Shown one piece after another: positions 15,554 through 23,465 of a DNA stretch of 27,986 nucleotides; positions within the stretch are counted from its first letter, which is position 1, and each line of letters begins with the position of its first letter. The notes beneath the pieces are model-generated. The model made no database searches. It had not been told where the DNA came from and saw only the letters and a list, made by a program, of their open reading frames with translations. The stretch is taken from positions 1 through 27,986 of IMG/VR virus record IMGVR_UViG_3300032246_001112; one strand, given 5' to 3'. Position numbers and translations under genes: made by a program. Source of the stretch: a virus.

Positions 15554-18500
15554 TGCATAACTATGTTCCACTACATGTTCATACACACTACTCTCAAATG
15601 GACGGAGTAGCAACGCCAGAAGAATATGTAGGGCGTGCCAAAGAGAATGGCATGGATGCAATTGCCATTACAGATCATGGAACTCTTTCTGGTCATAGAC
15701 CAATGTATCGTGCAGCAAAGGTTGGGGGAATTAAGCCTATTTTGGGTGTAGAAGGCTATATTGCTGCTGATCGCTTTGATAAGAGAGATAAGTCAGAACG
15801 AACCACCCCACTTGATCTTGTATATAATCATATAGTTATTCTTGCTAAAAATGACAAAGGTCTAGAAAATCTTGGTAGGCTTAATGAGATTTCTTGGAAT
15901 GAAGGTTTTTATAGAAAGCCAAGAATTGATTTTGAGGTATTAGAAAAATATCGTGAAGGCCTTATTGTTTCTTCTGCATGTATGTCTGGTCTTATCAATA
16001 AGGCAATTGAAGTGGATGATTATGCAGTCGCCAAAGCACATCTTAAGTGGTTTGGTGATCGTTTTGGAGAAGACTTCTATGTTGAAGTAATGCCTCACAA
16101 TACTGCTGGAATGAATAAAGCACTTATTGAATTAGCAGATGCTGCTGGTCATAAGATTATCGTTACCCCAGATTGCCATCATGCGACGGTAGATCAGAAA
16201 GTAATTCAAGAAATCATGCTTATCAATAATACTCATGCTAAGTTTGAGAAGGATGTTAATTACGATAAGTCTCGTAAGATTGAAGATCCACTAAAAAGAT
16301 TAGATTACCTTTATGGTCAAGATAGAATGATGAGTTTTAATAAGTTTGATATTCATCTTCTTAGTGGAGATGAAATGCATAGGGCAATGGGTGAAGATTC
16401 TCGTCAAGATATGTTTGCCAACACCCTGGAGGTTGCTAATAAGATTGAAGATTATACAATCAGTAGAAACCTTAACCTTCTTCCTGTTGAGCATAAAGAC
16501 CCTGATGCACAGATTAGAAAATATGCAGAATCTTGGCTAAAGACTAATAATTTGCATACTAATCAAGAATATGTTGATAGGCTTAATGAGGAACTTGAAA
16601 TTATCAAGCAAAAGAAGTTTGCCTCGTACTTTATTGTTGTTCAGAACATGCTTAATTGGGCAAAGAAGAACGATATCATGGTTGGCCCAGGTCGTGGATC
16701 TAGTGCAGGATCTTTGGTTTGTTATGCCCTAGGTATTACAGAAATTGATCCAATTAAATATGGGCTTCTATTTTTTAGATTTATTGATATTGATCGTGAT
16801 GATTTTCCTGACGTAGATTCAGACATTCAGGACAGCCGTCGTGAAGAAGTAAAGGAATATTTAGAAAGGCAGTATAAGCATGTCGCTTCAATCGCAACCT
16901 TCCTACAATTTAAAGATAAGGGAGTCGTCAGAGATGTTGCTCGTTGTTTCAATGTTCCACTCGCTGATGTTAATCGTGCGCTTAAGACAGTGGATACATG
17001 GGAAGAATATATAAAATCTAAGAACACTCAATGGTTTCGTGAAAAGTATCCAGAAGTAGAACTTTACGGAGATCAACTCCGTGGTCGCATCCGTGGCACA
17101 GGAGTTCACGCAGCAGGAGTGGTTACATCTAAGTTACCTATTTCTCGTGTTGCTCCTATGGAGACTCGTAATGTTACGGGAAGCGATACGCGCCTTCCTG
17201 TCGTTGCTATAGACATGGAAGAGGCAGCAGATATTGGCCTTATTAAGATTGATGCCCTAGGTCTAAAGACTCTTACTGTAATCAATGATACTCTTAATAT
17301 TATTGAAGAGCGTACTGGAAAAAGACCAGATCTTAGCAATGTAGATTTGGAAGATGAAAATATATATTCTATGCTTTCTAATGGTCATACAAAGGGAGTA
17401 TTCCAATGTGAAGCGGCCCCATATACAAGCCTGCTTGTTAAAATGGGCGTTAATAAGTTTGATGAACTAGTTGCATCAAATGCTCTTGTTCGTCCTGGTG
17501 CTATGAATACAATTGGAAAAGAGTATATTGCTCGTAAGCAGGGCAGACAAGGAATTGTTTATCCTAGTCCAATAATGAAAGATTTTACTGAAGACACTTA
17601 CGGTACAATTCTTTATCAAGAACAGGTCATGCTTGCTTGCGTTCGCCTTGGCGGAATGACAATGGGCGAGGCAAATAAAGTTCGAAAGATTATTGGAAAG
17701 AAGAAGGATGCAAGAGAGTTTGACGAGTTCAAAGAGTTATTTGTTCGGAATGCGACTGGGCCACTTGGTGGGGCTGCTGCTGAAAAAATGTGGCATGACT
17801 TTGAGGCACACGCAGGGTATTCGTTCAATAAGTCCCATGCTGTGGCTTACTCAACAGTTTCGTTCTGGACCGCATGGTTAAAGTACTATTACCCACTAGA
17901 GTTTATTTTTGCTCTATTAAAAAATGAAAAAGATAAAGATGCTCGTACAGAATATTTGATTGAGGCAAAACGCATGGGAATTCCTATGCGACTTCCACAC
18001 ATTAATGATTCTGATATTGATTTTAAAATTGAAGGTAAGGGGATTCGTTTTGGGCTGGGGTCAATTAAGTTCATTTCTGATAAAATCGCTGATAGATATA
18101 TCTCTGCACGCCCTTTTTCTTCCTTTGCAGCCGTTCAAGAATTCACATTTACAAAAGGAAATGGAGTTAATTCAAGAGCATTGGAATCAATGAGATCTGT
18201 TGGAGCATTAACGTTTCCAGACAACCCTAGGAATGATGCTGAGATTAAAGAAAACATGTATGAATATCTTAATCTTCCTGAATTTAATATTCAGGTTCCA
18301 CAACATTATCATGCATACATTAGTTCTGTAGATGATTTTGATGAAAGGGGTGCCTATATTCTTATGGGTGTCATTCGTTCTATTAAACGAGGTAAGGGCT
18401 GGAGCCGTGTAGAAATTCTAGACGGTACGGGATCAGTTGGAGTATTTGATGAAGAAGAGACTAGCATCGAAGCAGGTAGGACTTATATTGTTCTTGTTGG

Positions 18501-18822
18501 ATCTAACAGAATTGTGGAAGCAGTTCCTATTGACCAACTACAAGAAAGCAAGTCTCCACTTGTCAGATTTTTAAATTACAAACAACTTCCATATAGCCAA
18601 GATGAGCATTATGTGCTATCCTTTAGACCTCGCATTACCAAGGCGGGTAAGAGAATGGCTAGCCTAGTTGTGGCTGATAGCGGAAGAGAACTTATGTCTA
18701 TGATTGTATTTCCATCGACATTTGCAATGGCATATACCCGAATCGAAGAGGGGAATGCATACAAAATTAATTATAGTATCTCAAAGGATGAGGACTTAGT
18801 GTTTCAGGAGGTAGTAGCATGA
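15553..18822 (+). CDS. dnaE: DNA polymerase III alpha subunit (DnaE type) with PHP domain
   Basis: 1089 aa from the ATG in the TAATG overlap; a TTG at 15529 is a weaker start. The PHP domain keeps its metal ligands: H8 and H10 (HVHTHYS), D17, H42 (ITDHGT), E67 (GVEGY), a Cys in SSACMSG and the D/H pair of TPDCHH. The polymerase core has VGPGRGSSAGS at 377-387, catalytic D422 and D424 in FPDVDSDIQD, and the third Asp D567 in IDALGLKTL. A helix-hairpin-helix region follows, then an OB-fold near 934-975 (YILMGVIRSIKRGKGW). It is the replicative polymerase of this phage. Because the PHP site looks intact and I see no separate epsilon exonuclease, proofreading may come from the PHP domain; that is inference. 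Slightly shorter than the 1160-aa E. coli protein. Confidence 0.93.
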   Translation: MHNYVPLHVHTHYSQMDGVATPEEYVGRAKENGMDAIAITDHGTLSGHRPMYRAAKVGGIKPILGVEGYIAADRFDKRDKSERTTPLDLVYNHIVILAKNDKGLENLGRLNEISWNEGFYRKPRIDFEVLEKYREGLIVSSACMSGLINKAIEVDDYAVAKAHLKWFGDRFGEDFYVEVMPHNTAGMNKALIELADAAGHKIIVTPDCHHATVDQKVIQEIMLINNTHAKFEKDVNYDKSRKIEDPLKRLDYLYGQDRMMSFNKFDIHLLSGDEMHRAMGEDSRQDMFANTLEVANKIEDYTISRNLNLLPVEHKDPDAQIRKYAESWLKTNNLHTNQEYVDRLNEELEIIKQKKFASYFIVVQNMLNWAKKNDIMVGPGRGSSAGSLVCYALGITEIDPIKYGLLFFRFIDIDRDDFPDVDSDIQDSRREEVKEYLERQYKHVASIATFLQFKDKGVVRDVARCFNVPLADVNRALKTVDTWEEYIKSKNTQWFREKYPEVELYGDQLRGRIRGTGVHAAGVVTSKLPISRVAPMETRNVTGSDTRLPVVAIDMEEAADIGLIKIDALGLKTLTVINDTLNIIEERTGKRPDLSNVDLEDENIYSMLSNGHTKGVFQCEAAPYTSLLVKMGVNKFDELVASNALVRPGAMNTIGKEYIARKQGRQGIVYPSPIMKDFTEDTYGTILYQEQVMLACVRLGGMTMGEANKVRKIIGKKKDAREFDEFKELFVRNATGPLGGAAAEKMWHDFEAHAGYSFNKSHAVAYSTVSFWTAWLKYYYPLEFIFALLKNEKDKDARTEYLIEAKRMGIPMRLPHINDSDIDFKIEGKGIRFGLGSIKFISDKIADRYISARPFSSFAAVQEFTFTKGNGVNSRALESMRSVGALTFPDNPRNDAEIKENMYEYLNLPEFNIQVPQHYHAYISSVDDFDERGAYILMGVIRSIKRGKGWSRVEILDGTGSVGVFDEEETSIEAGRTYIVLVGSNRIVEAVPIDQLQESKSPLVRFLNYKQLPYSQDEHYVLSFRPRITKAGKRMASLVVADSGRELMSMIVFPSTFAMAYTRIEEGNAYKINYSISKDEDLVFQEVVA

Positions 18823-19172
18823 AAACAATCAATTTAGATGCAACAGCAAAGGTTCTTCACGATACCGCTGTGGAAAAGGGATTCTGGGAGCCAAATAATG
18901 AAGATACGCATGTTATCTTTTATCTCAAGCAGATTGCAATGATTCATTCAGAAGCAAGCGAGACTCTTGAGGCAATTCGTAAAGAGCAGGGAGGACAAAA
19001 GATTGTAGAAGAAATGGCTGACATTATTATTCGTGTACTTGATCTTTATTGGGGTATGCGTAATGATCATGCCATTACTCAAGGATATGCAATTCCATCT
19101 CTTCACGATACTCTTGAGGCAAAAGCAAAGATTAATCAAGAGCGCCCAAGAATGCATGGGGTATTGGCGTGA
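18819..19172 (+). CDS. MazG-like nucleoside triphosphate pyrophosphohydrolase
   Basis: 117 aa, ATGA overlap with dnaE and a consensus AGGAGG at 18806-18811. The MazG metal-binding pattern is present: E45-x2-E48 (SEASE) and E65-x2-D68 (EEMAD), followed by a helix and KAKINQERPRMHG, typical of the C-terminal end of this fold. Such enzymes hydrolyse (d)NTPs to the monophosphate and pyrophosphate. In phages they are thought to clean nucleotide pools or lower ppGpp. Placement between polymerase and RecA fits a nucleotide-pool role. Confidence 0.8.
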   Translation: MKTINLDATAKVLHDTAVEKGFWEPNNEDTHVIFYLKQIAMIHSEASETLEAIRKEQGGQKIVEEMADIIIRVLDLYWGMRNDHAITQGYAIPSLHDTLEAKAKINQERPRMHGVLA

Positions 19173-20185
19173 CCAACATTGATGAAATTCTTGCTCAACT
19201 AAATCCAAAGTTACGCAAGAAGATCTCTCTTGGATCTGAAATGGCCCAAACAGAATTTGCCAAGACTCCAAGTTTTGGATTAAATAGGGCACTGAATGGA
19301 GGATTTCCATATGGTCGTCAAGTATTAGTATGGGGAAATAAGTCTTCTGGAAAATCCTCATTTTGCTTACAGTTAATTGCTGATGCTCAAAAGGAGGGCA
19401 AAGTATGTGCATGGGTAGACGCAGAGATGACATTCTCCCCAGAATGGGCTACACACTTAGGCGTAGACACCGAAAAGTTGATTGTCTCTACAGCACGAAC
19501 AATGAACGATATGGTGGATGTTGGTACAGATCTCATGAAGGCTGGAGTAGATTTAATTGTTGTAGATAGTATTTCAGCATTGCTCCCAGCAATTTACTTT
19601 GAAAAAGATTCTACAGATTTAAAGCAACTAGAAAATACTAAGCAAATTGGTGCAGAAGCAAGAGATATGACTAATGCAGTAAAAATGCTTAACTATGCAA
19701 ATAATCAAGAGAAGCCAACACTTCTTGTACTTATTAGTCAGGCTAGAAATAATATTGGACAGATGTATACTCAGCAACAACCAACTGGTGGCATGGCGGT
19801 GAAGTTTTATTCATCCACTATCGTTAAACTGTTTTCATCTGAATCAGAAAATCAAGCCATCAAGGGAAAGATTTATGTTGGAGATAAAATAATTGAAGAA
19901 AAAATTGGAAGGAAGGTTCGTTGGGATGTACAATTTTCAAAAACTAGTCCAGCGTTTCAAACAGGAGAATATGACTTCTACTTTAGGGGATCAGACCTTG
20001 GAGTGGATTCAATTGCAGACCTCGTTGATACAGCAGAAATACTTGGCTTCATTGATCGCGGTGGAGCATGGTATACAGTTGAAGGTGAAAGATATCAAGG
20101 AAGAGAAAAGTTGATTCTTGGTATAAAAGAAAATCTTGATATTCAGGAACTACTAATTAAAAAGGTAAACAATGAACAAGTTTAG
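19169..20185 (+). CDS. recA: RecA-like recombinase
   Basis: 338 aa with a GTG start in a GTGA overlap with the MazG-like gene. Walker A is GNKSSGKSS at 56-64 and Walker B is LIVVD at 129-133. An L2-like segment, QPTGGMAVKFYSS, corresponds to the GG-x-A-L-K-F-Y-(A/S)-S region of RecA. A short C-terminal domain with a winged or lid-like section (VDTAEILGFIDRGGAWY) follows, as in RecA. It would form filaments on ssDNA and promote strand exchange for recombination-dependent replication or repair. It is close to the usual RecA length (about 350) and nearer to RecA than to T4 UvsX by the L2 motif. Confidence 0.85.
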   Translation: MTNIDEILAQLNPKLRKKISLGSEMAQTEFAKTPSFGLNRALNGGFPYGRQVLVWGNKSSGKSSFCLQLIADAQKEGKVCAWVDAEMTFSPEWATHLGVDTEKLIVSTARTMNDMVDVGTDLMKAGVDLIVVDSISALLPAIYFEKDSTDLKQLENTKQIGAEARDMTNAVKMLNYANNQEKPTLLVLISQARNNIGQMYTQQQPTGGMAVKFYSSTIVKLFSSESENQAIKGKIYVGDKIIEEKIGRKVRWDVQFSKTSPAFQTGEYDFYFRGSDLGVDSIADLVDTAEILGFIDRGGAWYTVEGERYQGREKLILGIKENLDIQELLIKKVNNEQV

Positions 20186-20327
20186 TGTTTATGATGGTAT
20201 CTTTACTTGTCACAAGTGTAAAAAAAATGTGCCAAAAGCCCGTTTCTGGAAAGACACCTTTGACTTTACTTGGATGTGTGATTGTAAATATATATCCAAA
20301 GTAAATCTTTATGGCAGAGGATATTAA
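20172..20327 (+). CDS. 51-aa zinc-binding miniprotein
   Basis: ATG at 20172 inside the end of recA, stop TAA at 20325-20327 shared with the next ATG (TAATG). It has C13-x2-C16 (CHKC) and C36-x1-C38 (CDC), a possible zinc site, with the strong aromatic segment ARFWKDTFDFTW between them and KVNLYGRGY at the end. The coupling on both sides and the cysteine pattern argue it is translated. Similar tiny CxxC proteins occur beside recombination genes in other phages. Function unknown. Confidence 0.6.
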   Translation: MNKFSVYDGIFTCHKCKKNVPKARFWKDTFDFTWMCDCKYISKVNLYGRGY

Positions 20328-20623
20328 TGACTGAGCGTGGAGAAGCAAAAAGAATTGACGCAAAGTTGCAAAAGAATAGTGGCAGAGGAAGAATTCAAAA
20401 AGGAGATGCAACATGGAACAACTATGTTCTTGACTTTAAAGAATTTTCTAAATCATTTAGTATTACTCAAGATGTATGGGCAAAAATTGTTACTGATACA
20501 TTAAAGGTAGATAGAAAAAAGTCTCCAGCAATATGCTTGATATTAGATGGAAAGACGAGACTTGCTATAATTGAGTGGTCAGAATTCGAAAGATTGGTTG
20601 ACAATGACACAGACAACGCTTGA
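20327..20623 (+). CDS. PD-(D/E)XK Holliday-junction-resolvase-like protein
   Basis: 98 aa. A small nuclease fold is suggested by a basic Gly/Arg loop (SGRGRIQKGD) with D27, then a strand carrying D36-x-K38 (LDFKEFSKSF), then helix VWAKIVTDTL and strand PAICLILD. This spacing matches compact PD-(D/E)XK enzymes of the Hjc / phage resolvase type. In this family the D and (D/E)xK residues bind the metal for cleavage of branched DNA. It sits directly downstream of RecA, which supports a recombination role. The alternative is a general DNA-repair endonuclease. Confidence 0.6.
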   Translation: MTERGEAKRIDAKLQKNSGRGRIQKGDATWNNYVLDFKEFSKSFSITQDVWAKIVTDTLKVDRKKSPAICLILDGKTRLAIIEWSEFERLVDNDTDNA

Positions 20624-20906
20624 GCAAGTAAGTGATTTATACGAAATTGCTGAATACATGAATGATCCAGAACTTACGGTAGCCCTTGAATTTATAGCCA
20701 AGGTAATCTTTAAGCCAGACGTTCCTGTTCAGGTTGTTACGGTAGAATTGGTACGCTTGCAAGCAATTGCAGCAAAACTATCAATGAAGGCCACATGGAT
20801 GGCTAATGTTGATAAAACAGACAGAGCAAAAAAGAATCTATACTACACTGCGGCGGCTGAGATTGATAAGGTTTGCTCATCATTGAAGTATCTAACAAAG
20901 GGATAA
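20604..20906 (+). CDS. Hypothetical helical protein in recombination operon
   Basis: 100 aa from ATG 20604, preferred over an upstream GTG at 20571 because it limits the overlap to 20 bases; neither has a strong ribosome site. Mostly helical, with AAKLSMKATWMANVDKTDRA followed by a YYTAAAEIDKVC helix. No catalytic motif or membrane segment is seen. Located between the resolvase-like gene and the Cas4-like nuclease, it may be an accessory of either. Role unknown. Confidence 0.5.
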   Translation: MTQTTLEQVSDLYEIAEYMNDPELTVALEFIAKVIFKPDVPVQVVTVELVRLQAIAAKLSMKATWMANVDKTDRAKKNLYYTAAAEIDKVCSSLKYLTKG

Positions 20907-20908
20907 TA

Positions 20909-21676
20909 ATGGCTAAAAACTTTTTAAAGCAAATACTAGACAAGCAACCAGACGGCGCTATTGATACTAAGGCTTTTATTGAAAAGATTGAATCTGGATA
21001 TCTTGTAGGAAGAGAGCCACAGTTTAAGACTAAGAAAACATTTAGTCCATCAGCACTTGTATATGGTAATGGAGCCTGCCCACGTTATTGGTTCCTAGCA
21101 TTTTCTGGTACAGAATTTGTTGATGATGCAGATGCATATGCCGTAGCAAACATGGGTAGTGGCACACAGGCCCATGAACGCATTCAGGAGGCCATTGAAA
21201 AGGCTGGCATCATGGTAGAGAAAGAAAAGCGTATTGTCGCTCAGGACCCTCCTATCTTTGGTTTTGCCGATGCAGTTGTTCAATGGGGAGAAGATCAGCC
21301 CGTTGTAGAAATAAAAACTATGCGTGAAGAATCATTTGCTTATCGTAAACATGCAAAACCACCCTCATACCATCTTATGCAATTAGTTATTTATATGAAG
21401 GTTTTGGGTAAGCGTCTAGGAATCCTTCTTTATGAGAATAAGAATTCACATGAACTTCATGCTATTACAGTAGAGCCAAATCCAGAACTTATTGCTTGGG
21501 GAGACTATGCATTTAATTGGATGCGTACTGTTCGTAAGCAATGGGAAAGCAACGACATTCCCAAGAAGCCTTATCGCTCTAACTCTAAAGTTTGCAGTGG
21601 ATGCCCAATTAAAGATGCCTGTGCAAAGGCTGATAAGGGTACTGTTAAAATTGAACCCTTGGAGCATCTTGAATGA
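20909..21676 (+). CDS. Cas4/RecB-like PD-(D/E)XK exonuclease with iron-sulfur cysteines
   Basis: 255 aa from ATG 20909, with AAGGGA shortly upstream. The nuclease motifs are H89 (QAHE), D121 (GFADAV) and E134-x-K136 (VEIKT), then QLVIYM. Four cysteines, C57 and C229-x2-C232-x5-C238 (CSGCPIKDAC), form the Cas4/AddB-type 4Fe-4S cluster pattern. Members of this family resect DNA ends, and phages often carry free-standing ones without any CRISPR locus. None is present here, so a role with RecA and the resolvases in making 3' tails is the likely one. Start and stop overlap neighbours tightly. Confidence 0.75.
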   Translation: MAKNFLKQILDKQPDGAIDTKAFIEKIESGYLVGREPQFKTKKTFSPSALVYGNGACPRYWFLAFSGTEFVDDADAYAVANMGSGTQAHERIQEAIEKAGIMVEKEKRIVAQDPPIFGFADAVVQWGEDQPVVEIKTMREESFAYRKHAKPPSYHLMQLVIYMKVLGKRLGILLYENKNSHELHAITVEPNPELIAWGDYAFNWMRTVRKQWESNDIPKKPYRSNSKVCSGCPIKDACAKADKGTVKIEPLEHLE

Positions 21677-21969
21677 AAATTTGTGACTGGTGTTCTAACG
21701 AATTCCAGCCTAATGTAAGTTATCAAATTTACTGCTCTACGGAGTGTAGAGAATTTGCTACCAAAGAAAAAGTTGCTGAAAAATATAATGTAAAGCGTCT
21801 ACAAAGATTATCTAAAAAAGAACGCAGATGTTCGGGTGGATGTGGAACAGTCGTAAGCATATATAATTCAACTGGATTTTGTAGTGTCTGCATGATAGAT
21901 TCTAGGCAAGTAGACAAAGCATTAAAAGAACTTAAGGGACTAATAGAATATGAAAGACTTGATGAGTAG
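21673..21969 (+). CDS. Multi-cysteine zinc-finger protein
   Basis: 98 aa, ATGA overlap with the nuclease gene. It has three cysteine knuckles: C4-x2-C7 (CDWC) with C21-x3-C25 (CSTEC), then C53-x3-C57 (CSGGC), then C70-x2-C73 (CSVC). These could bind two zinc ions. The C-terminus is a charged helix (DKALKELKGLIEYE). Small proteins of this pattern beside Cas4-like nucleases and RuvC-like resolvases are familiar in phage genomes. I infer nucleic-acid binding. It overlaps the next gene by 20 bases. Confidence 0.6.
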   Translation: MKICDWCSNEFQPNVSYQIYCSTECREFATKEKVAEKYNVKRLQRLSKKERRCSGGCGTVVSIYNSTGFCSVCMIDSRQVDKALKELKGLIEYERLDE

Positions 21970-22516
21970 ACCATCATCTTTTTGTGCAATTGATGCAAGT
22001 ACAAATAGTCTTGCTTTTGCATATTTTAAAAATGATAATTTAGAAAAATATGGGAAAATAAAATTTTTTGGTAATGACATATATGAAAAAATTGCGGATA
22101 CAACACATAAAACTCAAGCATTTTTTAAACAGTTTAATTCGCTTGAACACATCATTATTGAGCAACCAATTTATCTTAACTCGCCAAAAACAGCAGCAAA
22201 TTTATCTATGAGTCATGGTGCTCTTGTTGGATCAGCATCTTTGGCTGGAGCAAGAAGAATGGCTAGTGTAAGTCCAATGCAATGGCAAAATTGGATTGGC
22301 AATAAAAAACTTACAAATGAAGAAAAAGATAAAATAAAACAGCAGTTTCCAGATAAATCTGCTACTTGGTATAAAGGAAAAGAAAGAGAATTTAGAAAAC
22401 AAAGAACAATTAAATTTGTAAATAATAAATTTAATATTCATGTAAGTGATGATGACGTTGCTGATGCCATTGCTATTGGAGCATGGGCACTTGACAATTG
22501 GGGAAAGGTGTTCTAG
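21950..22516 (+). CDS. RuvC-like Holliday junction resolvase
   Basis: 188 aa. RNase-H-fold acidic residues are in RuvC order: D15 (CAIDAST), E71 (IIIEQPIY), and D169 with D172 (SDDDVADAIAIGAW). The length is close to RuvC (about 173). The fold would cleave four-way junctions, removing branches before packaging. A second, unrelated resolvase-type fold is encoded at 20327-20623, so the phage may use the two on different substrates. A later in-frame ATG at 21962 is possible, but the first lies closer to the operon spacing. Confidence 0.75.
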   Translation: MKDLMSRPSSFCAIDASTNSLAFAYFKNDNLEKYGKIKFFGNDIYEKIADTTHKTQAFFKQFNSLEHIIIEQPIYLNSPKTAANLSMSHGALVGSASLAGARRMASVSPMQWQNWIGNKKLTNEEKDKIKQQFPDKSATWYKGKEREFRKQRTIKFVNNKFNIHVSDDDVADAIAIGAWALDNWGKVF

Positions 22517-22517
22517 A

Positions 22518-22823
22518 ATGAATAGTATGAATAAGTATAAATATATGCAGTGGTTTATTGCTTTAGAAACAATGTTTCACAGGCAGTACTGGAATAAACC
22601 AAATACAGTTGAGTTTCTTGCATTTATTACGAAGGCTTTAATTATCATTCCAGGTCTTCTATTTGATACACAAATTTGGTGGATTTATATAATTGCTCTA
22701 GTAACAAGTATTTCATTAATTTGGTCATCAACAGTAAAAACACTCCCAACTCTTATTTGGTTTAATTTTATTTGGACTGGTTTGGCTCTTGCCGCTATTA
22801 TCAAGCACTTTATTGGATGGTAA
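22518..22823 (+). CDS. Small membrane protein, three predicted TM helices
   Basis: 101 aa from ATG 22518, with GGAAAGG at 22502-22508 nine bases upstream. The basic/aromatic N-terminus (KYKYMQWF) is followed by hydrophobic stretches at ~32-48, ~52-71 and ~77-98. A short cytoplasmic or exposed loop carries Lys/Thr. It could be a holin-like pore, but it lies in the recombination block far from the endolysin, so another membrane role (for example superinfection exclusion) is equally possible. No family assigned. Confidence 0.55.
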   Translation: MNSMNKYKYMQWFIALETMFHRQYWNKPNTVEFLAFITKALIIIPGLLFDTQIWWIYIIALVTSISLIWSSTVKTLPTLIWFNFIWTGLALAAIIKHFIGW

Positions 22824-22826
22824 AAT

Positions 22827-22976
22827 ATGGCTAAGAATGCGGGTCTTCATCATAATGAAGCATATTTAAGAAAGCGTTTATATTTAGATAAAAAGACTCC
22901 AGAACAAATTGCAGTTGAATGTGGCGTAAGTCTACAAATTATTTATCGTCAAATGAAAAAGTTTGGATTAAAATGA
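22827..22976 (+). CDS. 49-aa helix-turn-helix miniprotein
   Basis: ATG at 22827 three bases after the previous stop; the stop TGA shares bases with the next ATG (ATGA). Residues ~13-47 (LRKRLYLDKKTPEQIAVECG, then a recognition helix VSLQIIYRQMKKFG) form a compact homeodomain-like HTH. Such isolated HTH units are common phage accessory regulators or DNA-binding partners. It was too short for ordinary ORF cut-offs. Confidence 0.6.
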   Translation: MAKNAGLHHNEAYLRKRLYLDKKTPEQIAVECGVSLQIIYRQMKKFGLK

Positions 22977-23209
22977 AAGATATGGTTAATCATCCCGCAC
23001 ACTATACGAGTGATCCTAGCGGGGTAGAATGTATTCAAATCGTTCGTCATCGCAATTACAATATTGGCAATGCCATTAAATATCTTTGGCGAGCGGGAAT
23101 TAAAAATGAAGATAAGCATATTGAAGATTTAAAGAAAGCAATATTCTATATCTCTGATGAGATAAAAAGACTAGAGGGCAAATATGAGTCGTCGCAAAAA
23201 GATAACTAG
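22973..23209 (+). CDS. DUF3310 protein (T7 gp1.7 nucleotide-kinase-like domain)
   Basis: 78 aa. The start at 22973 is chosen by the ATGA overlap; upstream in-frame starts would read through the HTH gene. The sequence VNHPAHYTSDPSGVECIQIV, then NIGNAIKYLWRAGIKNEDKH, then EDLKKAIFYI matches the DUF3310 pattern (HPxHY, GxE, KYxWRxGxK, DLKKAxxY). In T7 the protein with this domain (gp1.7) has thymidylate/nucleotide kinase activity. A nucleotide-metabolism role fits the MazG-like enzyme in the same operon. Confidence 0.75.
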   Translation: MKDMVNHPAHYTSDPSGVECIQIVRHRNYNIGNAIKYLWRAGIKNEDKHIEDLKKAIFYISDEIKRLEGKYESSQKDN

Positions 23210-23465
23210 TCCTAATTCAAATATTTATAGTAGAGCACCATACTATAAACTTCCAGATGGAAAGATGTTGGAAAGTGGAGACACGATTAAAATTGCTGGA
23301 GAAAGGGGCACACATTTTAAGTTTATTGAGCATGTAATAAAATTAGACTCTGGTGTAGAGTGGATTGATTGTTTCCAGATTGATCGCGGAGTTATGTGTG
23401 GATGGAGATCATTTAAGCCAGAAAGAATTAAGGTTATTCCTAAGAAAAGAAACAAGATGAAGTAA
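23184..23465 (+). CDS. Basic SH3-like hypothetical protein
   Basis: 93 aa, 26-base overlap with the DUF3310 gene. Very basic ends (SRRKK and KKRNKMK) flank a beta-rich core: SGDTIKIAGERGTHFKFI, then GVEWIDCFQID, then GWRSFKPERIKVI. The pattern resembles small SH3-like or KOW-like barrels that bind nucleic acids; that comparison is by eye only. It ends one base into the start of the next gene. Confidence 0.5.
   Translation: MSRRKKITSPNSNIYSRAPYYKLPDGKMLESGDTIKIAGERGTHFKFIEHVIKLDSGVEWIDCFQIDRGVMCGWRSFKPERIKVIPKKRNKMK

Noticed and set aside
20909-21676. CRISPR locus around the Cas4-like gene
   Set aside because: No repeat-spacer array and no other cas gene is visible; the nuclease sits in a recombination operon.
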